DNA from: QQVM01 sp964544885
Lineage (GTDB): Bacteria; Bacteroidota; Bacteroidia; AKYH767-A; 2013-40CM-41-45
Length of the DNA stretch: 64,000 bases
Direction of reading: 5' to 3'
NCBI GenBank assembly: GCA_964544885.1
Contig: CAZJDX010000016.1
Span: 1 to 64,000, forward strand
Part shown: positions 18,232 through 26,460 of the stretch, one piece after another
How positions within the stretch are numbered: position 1 is the first letter of the stretch
Layout of the letters: each line of letters begins with the position of its first letter
The notes under the pieces: generated by a model
What the model was told of the DNA's origin: nothing
The model's input: only the letters and a program-made list of their open reading frames with translations
Database searches by the model: none
Translations under genes and position numbers: made by a program

Positions 18232-18735
18232 ATGATTCTCAAATCGGCGTTGTTGAAGGAACATTCTCTCAGGCAGACCAGGAAACTCGCAGATTATATC
18301 GGTATTGACAAGAACCGTTTTAAGGAGCTTATTGAGATCGTTCTTTCAGACGATGAAATACTCGCACAACGTGCTGCATGGGTTCTTGGTACGCATGGGG
18401 AGAATCATCCGGAACTGATCATTCCTCATCTGAAACACCTGCTGCGACAGCTTGACAAACCTGTGCATGACGCAGTGAAGCGAAATATACTCAGGGTGCT
18501 TCAGTATGTTGTGATACCGCCACGCTTTGAATCCGAAGCAGCGGAAATTTGTTTTAACCTGATCAATGACTCACGCGAAGCCATTGCAACCAAAGCATTT
18601 GCCATCACGGTGATCGTGAATCTCTCAGGCAAGTATCCGGATTTGCTCAATGAACTGAAAAGCTGGTTCAGCATCCACGGGCAAAATTCTTCAAAAGCGG
18701 TAATAAAAAGAATGGAGAAGGCAGGACTACTCTGA
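18232..18735 (+). CDS. HEAT-repeat-like helical protein of unknown function
   Basis: This 167-residue protein has no signal or membrane segment and is probably cytoplasmic. The sequence is a run of amphipathic helices with HEAT-like spacing (DDEILAQRAAWVLGTHGENHPELIIPHL; VHDAVKRNILRVLQYVVIP; SREAIATKAFAITVIVNLSG), suggesting four or five helical repeats forming a small solenoid used for protein binding. I do not recognise a named family. It follows the aminopeptidase gene by 46 bases on the same strand and ends 11 bases from the convergent CotH-type gene. Confidence 0.72.
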   Translation: MILKSALLKEHSLRQTRKLADYIGIDKNRFKELIEIVLSDDEILAQRAAWVLGTHGENHPELIIPHLKHLLRQLDKPVHDAVKRNILRVLQYVVIPPRFESEAAEICFNLINDSREAIATKAFAITVIVNLSGKYPDLLNELKSWFSIHGQNSSKAVIKRMEKAGLL

Positions 18736-18746
18736 ACCTGTCTGCT

Positions 18747-21700
18747 TTACTGCCTTATAAATTTTGTGAAATAAGTTTCATCATCCTGTTCCAGGCTGAG
18801 AACATAGATTCCCTGAGCAAGTTCTCCGACATTGAGTTCATAGCCGGAATTGTATTCCGAGATCTCCGCTTCTACGCTATGGATCAGCCTGCCGCTGCAA
18901 TCAGCGATCTCGATAAGAGCAATTCCTGAACCGGGACTGTCGTACTGAAGAGTTAATTTGTTTCCGCTCACTACCGGGTTAGGATAAACAGCCAGGGCGC
19001 TTTCACATTCCTGTTTTATTCTCGCATTCACCACCACCATATCGGCCGGACAAACCGCTCCGCTGATCACATAGTAGGCTGTACTTTCGCTCAGTTCGGG
19101 AGTCAGGAATTGTTCACCATTCTTCAATAGATTACCGCCCGGGGAATCATACCAGTAAACCGGATCCGGAGAATAAGCTGTAAGTAATACCTCACCAGCT
19201 CCGCATCGTGTGACATCACTCACTTCAGGCTTTGCTGATAGCATTTGCTCTTCAACTTCTGCTTGTCCGGAGAATCCGCTGCAGGTTCCGGCGGTGATCA
19301 TTACTTTATAAAATCCTCTGTTGCTTACCTCGATAGAATCATTGTTTGCTCCGGCGACCTCGCTTCCGTTGTGGTACCATTGTATGGTTGAGTTAGGAAT
19401 CAGGGAGATGCTCAGGAGTCCGGGTGTTCCCGTACAGAAAAATGAATTACCCAGGACCGGTAAAGTCAGCTCAAGGATAGTGTCACCGGCCCGTCCCGGA
19501 GAGCCGCCAAAACAGGCAGTTGACCAGTTGGCCCCATCATTCGGATCGCTGAAGTAGTTATTCAGTACACAGGTAAAACCCGATCCATTCGCATCCTGGG
19601 GCCAGGGAAGTTGAGATTGAAAATAGAAACTCTCGTGCAGGATTCCGGTGTGATCAAAAATTCTTATCTGATCATTGATATTGTTCAGCGAAAAGCCAAG
19701 TTCTCCGATCCTGTTCTGCACTTCAGGAAAGAACAGGTCAAAAGCCAAAGTATCTTCTGCTATAACCAGGTAATTGCCCGCTTTAATGGTGCTTCCCGTG
19801 GGAAAAGTGAAGATGTGATGGTCCTCACTGTCCTTGAGTTTCCAGCCTGATATATTCAGATCATAGGTTCCGAAATTGTGTAACTCTATCCAGTCGCCTG
19901 CCTTGAAATCGGGGTGTGAATTGTAATGGAATTCACTGACCTTCAGTTGAGGATCCTGAGCTGATCCTGAGAAGTAGGCTGTGATATTGTCGGTAGTTGT
20001 AAAGTTGACACTGATTTGATCAACTGAACCGCTTGCCTGCGGACTGTTGGAGTCCCAATGATCGAAAGTATATCCCGGATTAGGTATGGCGGTAAGTGTG
20101 ACAGGATTTCCATTGAAGTAAACTCCTGACCAGGGATAGGTTTCAGGTATGATGGTGCTGATCTCTATTCTTCCGGCTCCCGGAGGAGAGACATCAAGAC
20201 TTAAAATAACTTCATTAGTAAGTGAAAACTGTGATCTGATATGTTCCCTTGCAATGGCAGGTCTCGCATTGACGAAGTTCATCAGTTGCTGAATGTGAGC
20301 ATTCCATGCTGTGGTATCGCCTCCCCATTTTTCAAAATGATAGACCATATCAAGGCTCATTGAATCCCTAAAATGTTTCATCTCCTTTTCAATATTTGCC
20401 GGAATGAAAATCGTGTTGATAAGATCAGCGTAACGATTGATGAAGTATTTCCTGTAAACCGGATTCTCAAGCATGGCATTGAAAATATTTGATGAATGAC
20501 TGAACTCGATCGGATTCCTTGCCAGTTCCAGACGATCATCATTTACGCTGCCTTGTAATCCCAAACCAAAGTCAAGATCATGCATCAGGTATTTCCATTT
20601 TCCGCCCGGCCTTTTATCTCTCCAGAGTTTAATGTTATTTGTCCATTCCCCGATCCAGTCTCCATTATTGTAATAGGTTTCAGCGATAAAGTAGTCGGTA
20701 TAATTCTTAAGATCAAGTACTGAATTCATGTGATCATGGAATTCCTGACTTAACGGATCCTGGGTGGTGGCGTAATCATACATATTCCAGAATTCGCTGT
20801 CTGTTCCCTTTTCAAGATGAATATAAATCCCTTCTTCAAAAAGATAATCATACTCCCCGTCTTTAAGTCCATAATTGGATTCTATCCACTTATGATTGTG
20901 CTTTTCATGAAGTGTATATACACCCCAGTCGGTCGCATTGAGAAATACTCTTACAGGCTCTGCAGCAAGGTAACCGCTGTGTGTATTCCGCATTATCCTT
21001 TCCATGAGCGCATCCCTGAAGTGAACCTTGTTCCAGTCTGTTCCGGAGTTCCTCAGGATGATGTAATCATAGGCAGTTATGTGTGGTTTGTCAGGCAGAA
21101 GCGGATAGCTGATCTCTCCGGTTCCGTAACGATCCTTCAGATGAATTTCAAAACTCTTTTGGGGTTTTGTCCGGGAGAAATTTCCATAGATTTCAATTTC
21201 GGCATTGAAGTTGAGAATTCTCTGCCTCGATTTATCATAGTATTCTATGGAGGCAGGCTTATGCCAGTCTTGCCAGAAATTGGCTCCATAATACGGATAT
21301 ACCGTATCGGCGGAATTTCCGGTAGCATAGATACCTGAATTTTCGTCCCAGAGATTTGAAGAGTCCGTGCTGATGGTCAGTACAGGAAGTTTGCCTTCTT
21401 CGCCAATGAGGTAATTATGTGTCACGGTCCGGCCCGGTAGATAACCCGGCGCGAAGACTCTTGCGCGGATAACCTGCGATGAATCCACGGCGATTGAACC
21501 AATAAATTCAGGATCTGAACTTTGAGGATCATCACCGTTTCTGGTGTATCGGACAGTGCCATTAATCTGAGAGGTATTTATGGTCAGTAACTGAGCAACG
21601 GAATAAAATCCTCCTGCGCTGGAAAAAACAGGACTTGAAGTATAGCCTGTATAACAAGCCGGTGAATTATTCTCAGACAAGGGACTGGGTGAATCGCTCA

Positions 21701-22724
21701 GGCACCAGGTCATGGCTCCATCTGAAGTGCGCAGGAAACAATGGTTGGACTCAATAGCCGGGAAGCTCTGCTGATCTATGATACTTCCGTTAGGCGAGAA
21801 TAGGAACACGGTTTCTCCCGTCCGGCTTAGCTTGAATTCAGCGCTGAAAGACGAGAGAAGGTTACTCTGGAACCAGGATGGAGGAGAAGGATGTTCCCTG
21901 TGATCACTCTTTACACCGAAGATCAGAAAAGGAATGGAGGAAAGGTCAGAAGATGCGGGATCGGAATTATGGGTCTGTACGGCAAGTACATTTTTTCCGG
22001 ACCGCAGATTGGCTTTCAGAATTACCGGATCGATCGGAAATGAGTCTGGTAAAAGTCCCTGGTACATCAATGCTTCATGAGAAGCATTGGCATAGGTATT
22101 CCAGTTAATGAAACCCAGTCGCATATTACTTCTGGCAATCTCGGTACCATTGAGATAAGCAATGAAACCGTCATCATAATCCATCATGAGAATGGCTTTC
22201 AGCACTTGGGAAGAATCGGCAAGGCTGAAACTCTTACGCATCATGACAGAGCAATTTGTCGGAACAACAGTTCCATCGTCTCCATCACCGAATCCCATTC
22301 CTCCGTTGCCGGTGTCCCAATGTCCGTCATCATAATCCGGATCCATCCAATTATCGCTCAGCGATGCCGAACCTACAATGTATTTCCAGGAGCCTGTGCC
22401 GCTCACCGGCATCTCATAGTGATCAACAGGCGGTGGTGCATCAGTGCCTGCAGCAAAGACAAGCACCTTCTGATCCGGGAGAAGGTCAAAGTCCGGAAAG
22501 GTGAATGCCGAAGCCGGATCAGACTGATCACTTAATCCAAATCCGTTGAGATTGATGGTTGAACTTCCAGCATTATGCAGTTCAATGTAATCTTCATACT
22601 CACCATTGTTACTTTGTACAATGCTGATATTGGCTGGACAAATTTCGTTGATCAACAACTGGCCTGATGCAGGCAGAGTCAGGATCAGCAACGGAACGAT
22701 GGAAGATAAAAAAGTCTTTTTCAC
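18747..22724 (-). CDS. T9SS-secreted CotH-kinase-domain protein with lamin-tail and chitobiase-like domains
   Basis: The protein has 1325 residues with signal peptide MKKTFLSSIVPLLILTLPASGQ. Domains in order are: a lamin-tail domain (LLINEICPANIS, EDYIELHNAGSSTINLNGFGLSD, about 22-75); a galactose-binding-like beta region with GNGGMGFGDGDD; a chitobiase C-terminal-like beta repeat (GTVRYTRNGDDP, about 385); and the CotH kinase domain (about 450-830). The CotH domain contains ILRNSGTDWNKVHFRDALM, WGVYTLHEKHNHKWI and the metal-binding-like KYLMHDLDFGLG near 713-720. After it come an InlB-type repeat (NPGYTFDHWDSNSP), a second lamin-tail domain (VSEFHYNSHPDFKAGDWIELHN), Ig-like repeats and a T9SS sorting domain (VYPNPVVSGNKLTLQY ... 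GIYVLSL). Bacterial CotH proteins are atypical protein kinases; extracellular members of this architecture are uncharacterised. Activity and substrate are inference. Confidence 0.88.
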   Translation of the reverse strand: MKKTFLSSIVPLLILTLPASGQLLINEICPANISIVQSNNGEYEDYIELHNAGSSTINLNGFGLSDQSDPASAFTFPDFDLLPDQKVLVFAAGTDAPPPVDHYEMPVSGTGSWKYIVGSASLSDNWMDPDYDDGHWDTGNGGMGFGDGDDGTVVPTNCSVMMRKSFSLADSSQVLKAILMMDYDDGFIAYLNGTEIARSNMRLGFINWNTYANASHEALMYQGLLPDSFPIDPVILKANLRSGKNVLAVQTHNSDPASSDLSSIPFLIFGVKSDHREHPSPPSWFQSNLLSSFSAEFKLSRTGETVFLFSPNGSIIDQQSFPAIESNHCFLRTSDGAMTWCLSDSPSPLSENNSPACYTGYTSSPVFSSAGGFYSVAQLLTINTSQINGTVRYTRNGDDPQSSDPEFIGSIAVDSSQVIRARVFAPGYLPGRTVTHNYLIGEEGKLPVLTISTDSSNLWDENSGIYATGNSADTVYPYYGANFWQDWHKPASIEYYDKSRQRILNFNAEIEIYGNFSRTKPQKSFEIHLKDRYGTGEISYPLLPDKPHITAYDYIILRNSGTDWNKVHFRDALMERIMRNTHSGYLAAEPVRVFLNATDWGVYTLHEKHNHKWIESNYGLKDGEYDYLFEEGIYIHLEKGTDSEFWNMYDYATTQDPLSQEFHDHMNSVLDLKNYTDYFIAETYYNNGDWIGEWTNNIKLWRDKRPGGKWKYLMHDLDFGLGLQGSVNDDRLELARNPIEFSHSSNIFNAMLENPVYRKYFINRYADLINTIFIPANIEKEMKHFRDSMSLDMVYHFEKWGGDTTAWNAHIQQLMNFVNARPAIAREHIRSQFSLTNEVILSLDVSPPGAGRIEISTIIPETYPWSGVYFNGNPVTLTAIPNPGYTFDHWDSNSPQASGSVDQISVNFTTTDNITAYFSGSAQDPQLKVSEFHYNSHPDFKAGDWIELHNFGTYDLNISGWKLKDSEDHHIFTFPTGSTIKAGNYLVIAEDTLAFDLFFPEVQNRIGELGFSLNNINDQIRIFDHTGILHESFYFQSQLPWPQDANGSGFTCVLNNYFSDPNDGANWSTACFGGSPGRAGDTILELTLPVLGNSFFCTGTPGLLSISLIPNSTIQWYHNGSEVAGANNDSIEVSNRGFYKVMITAGTCSGFSGQAEVEEQMLSAKPEVSDVTRCGAGEVLLTAYSPDPVYWYDSPGGNLLKNGEQFLTPELSESTAYYVISGAVCPADMVVVNARIKQECESALAVYPNPVVSGNKLTLQYDSPGSGIALIEIADCSGRLIHSVEAEISEYNSGYELNVGELAQGIYVLSLEQDDETYFTKFIRQ

Positions 22725-22750
22725 TGTAAAGATTGATAAAACTCAGTAGG

Positions 22751-22788
22751 GACGGGCTTTTGCAGCCCTATTTTATGAAAAGCCCGTC
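22751..22788. repeat. 11-bp perfect inverted repeat upstream of the CotH-type gene
   Basis: GACGGGCTTTT and AAAAGCCCGTC flank a 16-base loop, 27 bases upstream of the CotH-type start codon, in what should be its leader or promoter region. It could be an operator, a leader hairpin or a remnant of a dispersed repeat. Confidence 0.6.
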
Positions 22789-23013
22789 AATTAAGGGAGA
22801 ATTAATTTGTTTTTATGGCCAGCGGATTATTTAACTTGGTTAAATTTTGTTCACCGCAAAAGCCCTGAAAGGCTTTACAGGCGCTTAATTGCGGATGTCT
22901 TTCAATACCGGTATTTGAGGAATCTGCGAGCATCAACTTCTGATTCAGAGATCATTGCAGAAGAGAATTGAATTATCGCTGGAAGATCCGGGAAGTTCTT
23001 ATGCCGGAATTTT

Positions 23014-23021
23014 TATCTTTG
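23014..23021 (+). promoter_or_regulatory. Probable icmF promoter (-7 element TATCTTTG)
   Basis: TATCTTTG matches TAnnTTTG. It ends only 10 bases before ATG 23032, so the transcript would be almost leaderless from that codon, or have a leader of about 16 bases if the second Met (23044) is the true start. No clear -33 box. Confidence 0.45.
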
Positions 23022-23031
23022 TTCGTCATTA

Positions 23032-26000
23032 ATGACTGAAAAAATGCAGAAAACCGAAGTATATAAACCAAAGCATAAGATCCGGATCGTGACAGCCGCA
23101 TCTTTATTCGACGGCCATGATGCGGCGATCAATATTATGCGGAGGATCATCCAGTCCAGCGGGGCCGAAGTAATACATCTCGGTCATGACAGAAGTGTTG
23201 AAGAAGTGGTGAATTGCGCGATCCAGGAAGACGCACAAGCCATCGCAATGACCAGCTACCAGGGCGGACATATGGAGTATTTTAAATACATGGTTGATCT
23301 GCTGAATGAAAAAGGTGCCGGTCATATCCGGGTCTTTGGCGGAGGAGGTGGAACTATACTTCCGGATGAGATCAGTGAGTTGCAGGCCTATGGGATATCG
23401 CGTATCTACCATCCTGATGACGGAAGGCAGATGGGTTTGCAGGGAATGATCAATGACCTATTACAGAAGAGTGATTTCGCAACAGGACTTAATCTGAATG
23501 GAGAGATAGGACATCTGCTTGAAAAAAACTGGAGGTCGATCGCCACGCTGATATCGGCTGCAGAGAATAATCCGGAGCTGGCCAGACCGGAAATGAACCG
23601 TGTCCGTGACCTGGCATCAAAAAGCAAGACACCTGTTCTGGGTATTACCGGAACGGGAGGCTCGGGTAAGTCTTCCCTGGTCGATGAACTGGTAAGAAGA
23701 TTTCTGCTTGACTTCCCGGATAAGTATGTGGGTGTGATATCCGTTGATCCATCAAAACGTAAGACTGGTGGTGCGCTTCTCGGTGACAGGATAAGGATGA
23801 ATTCGATACGCAACCCGAGAGTATATATGCGTTCACTCGCTACAAGACAGAGTAATCTCGCCTTGTCAAAACATGTCAGTGAAGCTGTTGACGTGTTGAA
23901 GGCGGCCAGGTATGACCTTATTATCCTGGAAACTTCCGGAATAGGACAGAGTGATACGGAGATCCTGGAACACAGTGATGTTTCGCTGTATGTGATGACA
24001 CCCGAATATGGTGCGGCTAGTCAGCTTGAAAAGATCGACATGCTCGACTTCGCGGATATCATCGCCCTGAACAAGTTCGACAAGCGGGGCGCACTCGACG
24101 CTCTCCGTGATGTTAAAAAGCAATATAAACGTAATCATCAGTTGTGGGAAAAGGATGATGATCATATGCCTGTTTTCGGAACCATTGCTTCACAGTTTAA
24201 CGATCCGGGAATGAATAATCTTTACCTCAGTGTGATGAATAAGATCGCCGAGAAAACCCAGGCCCCATTGCAATCCTCCTATAAAGTAACGCGTGAAATG
24301 TCTGAGAAGATCTATGTGATTCCACCAAACAGAACACGCTATCTAAGTGAGGTGACAGAGAATAACCGGGCCTATGCGGACTGGGTTGAGGAGCAATGCC
24401 GCATCGCGGAGAAAATGTATGGCCTTAATCATTCCCTGGAATCCTTAAAGGTGAGCGATGCGGAAGACAAGGACAGACTTATAAAAAGCATTCAGGAAAT
24501 ACTTGAGGAGACCAGACTTTTATTGGACCCGTTGAACTGGAAGAGGATTATCCAATGGGAAGAAGTTCGCAAGAAGTATAAGGATGAGATCTATACTTTC
24601 AAGGTACGCGCAAAGGAGTTGAAAGTGCAGACTCATACAGAATCGCTTTCACATATAAAAATTCCGAAAGTAGTGACGCCCGGATTTAAAAGCTGGGGTG
24701 AGATTCTCAGGTGGATACTGACGGAAAACGTTCCCGGAGAATTTCCATATGCCGCAGGTATTTATCCGTTTAAAAGAGAGGGTGAGGATCCGACCAGGAT
24801 GTTCGCCGGAGAAGGAGGACCAGAAAGAACTAACCGAAGATTTCATTATGTAAGCAAAGGAATGCCGGCGGCCCGTCTCTCAACCGCCTTTGATTCGGTT
24901 ACTCTTTATGGTAATGATCCTGGCTGGAGACCCGATATCTATGGAAAGATCGGAAATTCAGGAGTGAATATCTGTTGCCTTGATGATGCCAAGAAACTGT
25001 ACTCGGGTTTTGATCTTTGCGCTCCATCCACCTCAGTTTCCATGACCATCAACGGTCCGGCACCTATGATGCTGAGTTATTTTATGAATGCCGCCATCGA
25101 CCAGCAATGTGAGATATATATTCATAAACACAAACTTGAAAAGGAAGTCGGTGAGAAAATAGACACGATCTACAGGAAGAAAGGAGTTCAAAGGCCATCC
25201 TATCAGGGTGAATTACCGGAAGGAAATAACGGTCTCGGTTTGTTTCTTCTTGGTGTAACGGGGGATGAAGTCTTACCTCTGGAAGTCTATAACAAGATCA
25301 AAGCGGAAACCCTTCAGAAGGTAAGGGGTACCGTTCAGGCAGACATTCTTAAAGAGGACCAGGCGCAGAACACCTGTATATTCAGTACGGAGTTCGCCCT
25401 GCGAATGATGGGAGACATACAAAAGTATTTCATCGATCATAAGGTCAGAAATTTTTATAGTGTATCCATCAGTGGTTATCATATTGCCGAAGCAGGAGCC
25501 AACCCTGTTACACAGCTGGCCTTTACGCTGGCAAACGGTTTCACTTATGTGGAATATTACCTCAGCAGGGGTATGCACATTGACGATTTCGCACCGAATC
25601 TTTCCTTCTTTTTCAGTAACGGAATAGATCCGGAGTATGCTGTCATCGGCAGGGTGGCACGAAGAATTTGGGCGAAGGCCATGAAACTGAAATACGGAGC
25701 CAATGAACGGTCACAGATGCTCAAGTATCATATTCAGACTTCAGGCCGGTCACTTCACGCTCAGGAGATCGACTTTAATGATATCCGTACAACCTTACAG
25801 GCCTTATACGCGATCTATGACAATTGCAATTCGCTTCATACCAATGCCTACGATGAAGCCATCACCACTCCGACTGAGGAAAGTGTGCGCAGGGCGATGG
25901 CCATTCAACTTATCATAAACAAGGAACTCGGACTGGCAAAAAATGAGAATCCGCTGCAAGGATCATTTATCATTGAAGAGTTGACAGACCTTGTTGAAGA

Positions 26001-26424
26001 GGCTGTCTATGCAGAGTTCGATCGCATTACGGAAAGAGGAGGCGTACTCGGAGCCATGGAGACCATGTACCAACGCGGTAAGATTCAGGAAGAGTCGCTC
26101 TATTATGAAACGCTTAAGCATACCGGCGAATTTCCGATCATCGGAGTCAATACTTTCCTTAGTTCGAAAGGTTCGCCGACCGTACTTCCGAGGGAAGTGA
26201 TTCGCGCGGGTAAAGATGAAAAGGAATATCAGATTCATATGCTGGCAAATCTGCATGACATGAACAGGGACCGTTCAGCTCTTATACTCTCTCAGGTGCA
26301 GGATGCAGCTGTCCAAAACAAAAATATTTTTGAACAACTGATGGAAGCAGCCAAGACATGTTCGCTCGGACAGATCACACAGGCGTTGTTCGAAGTGGGA
26401 GGCGAATACCGCAGGAATATGTAA
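23032..26424 (+). CDS. icmF: Fused isobutyryl-CoA mutase (IcmF-type, B12-dependent)
   Basis: This 1130-residue protein fuses all parts of an adenosylcobalamin acyl-CoA mutase in IcmF order. An N-terminal B12-binding domain has DGHDAAINIM with the cobalt-ligating His, and VFGGGGGTILPDEI. A MeaB-like G-protein chaperone domain follows, with Walker A GITGTGGSGKSSL at residues 204-216 and NKFDKRG. The substrate-binding mutase domain starts near 540 (FAGEGGPERTNRRFHYVSKG; SVSMTINGPAPMML). IcmF interconverts isobutyryl-CoA and n-butyryl-CoA, and some members act on other branched acyl-CoAs. The position aligned with the carboxylate-binding Arg of methylmalonyl-CoA mutase is Gln779 (KEDQAQNTCIF), consistent with a non-dicarboxylic substrate. 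Position 578 is Tyr (GIYPFKRE). Start is ATG 23032 or 23044. ppsA follows after 36 bases. Confidence 0.93.
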   Translation: MTEKMQKTEVYKPKHKIRIVTAASLFDGHDAAINIMRRIIQSSGAEVIHLGHDRSVEEVVNCAIQEDAQAIAMTSYQGGHMEYFKYMVDLLNEKGAGHIRVFGGGGGTILPDEISELQAYGISRIYHPDDGRQMGLQGMINDLLQKSDFATGLNLNGEIGHLLEKNWRSIATLISAAENNPELARPEMNRVRDLASKSKTPVLGITGTGGSGKSSLVDELVRRFLLDFPDKYVGVISVDPSKRKTGGALLGDRIRMNSIRNPRVYMRSLATRQSNLALSKHVSEAVDVLKAARYDLIILETSGIGQSDTEILEHSDVSLYVMTPEYGAASQLEKIDMLDFADIIALNKFDKRGALDALRDVKKQYKRNHQLWEKDDDHMPVFGTIASQFNDPGMNNLYLSVMNKIAEKTQAPLQSSYKVTREMSEKIYVIPPNRTRYLSEVTENNRAYADWVEEQCRIAEKMYGLNHSLESLKVSDAEDKDRLIKSIQEILEETRLLLDPLNWKRIIQWEEVRKKYKDEIYTFKVRAKELKVQTHTESLSHIKIPKVVTPGFKSWGEILRWILTENVPGEFPYAAGIYPFKREGEDPTRMFAGEGGPERTNRRFHYVSKGMPAARLSTAFDSVTLYGNDPGWRPDIYGKIGNSGVNICCLDDAKKLYSGFDLCAPSTSVSMTINGPAPMMLSYFMNAAIDQQCEIYIHKHKLEKEVGEKIDTIYRKKGVQRPSYQGELPEGNNGLGLFLLGVTGDEVLPLEVYNKIKAETLQKVRGTVQADILKEDQAQNTCIFSTEFALRMMGDIQKYFIDHKVRNFYSVSISGYHIAEAGANPVTQLAFTLANGFTYVEYYLSRGMHIDDFAPNLSFFFSNGIDPEYAVIGRVARRIWAKAMKLKYGANERSQMLKYHIQTSGRSLHAQEIDFNDIRTTLQALYAIYDNCNSLHTNAYDEAITTPTEESVRRAMAIQLIINKELGLAKNENPLQGSFIIEELTDLVEEAVYAEFDRITERGGVLGAMETMYQRGKIQEESLYYETLKHTGEFPIIGVNTFLSSKGSPTVLPREVIRAGKDEKEYQIHMLANLHDMNRDRSALILSQVQDAAVQNKNIFEQLMEAAKTCSLGQITQALFEVGGEYRRNM

Positions 26425-26448
26425 CCGTTATTACGGAACGTTTTTTTT
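26425..26448 (+). terminator. Weak hairpin with T8 run between icmF and ppsA
   Basis: A short stem (CCGT 26425-26428 with ACGG 26433-26436, or CGTT/AACG) precedes eight T residues (26441-26448). The stem is too small for a confident terminator; it may partly attenuate read-through from icmF into ppsA. Confidence 0.3.
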
Positions 26449-26460
26449 ATTCAGAAAAGT

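Larger units (their letters stand above)
22725..23031. other. Divergent intergenic region with two inverted repeats
   Basis: This is a 307-base spacer between the CotH-type gene (minus) and icmF (plus). It holds a perfect 11-bp inverted repeat, GACGGGCTTTT (22751-22761) and AAAAGCCCGTC (22778-22788), and a smaller hairpin AAAGCC/GGCTTT at 22858-22875. Neither is followed by a T-run in the direction expected of a terminator. The icmF promoter lies at its right end. No coding potential or known RNA is seen. Confidence 0.5.

Noticed and set aside
20817..21338. 173-codon frame opposite the CotH-type gene
   Set aside because: Antisense to the conserved CotH kinase domain; no own motif or promoter.
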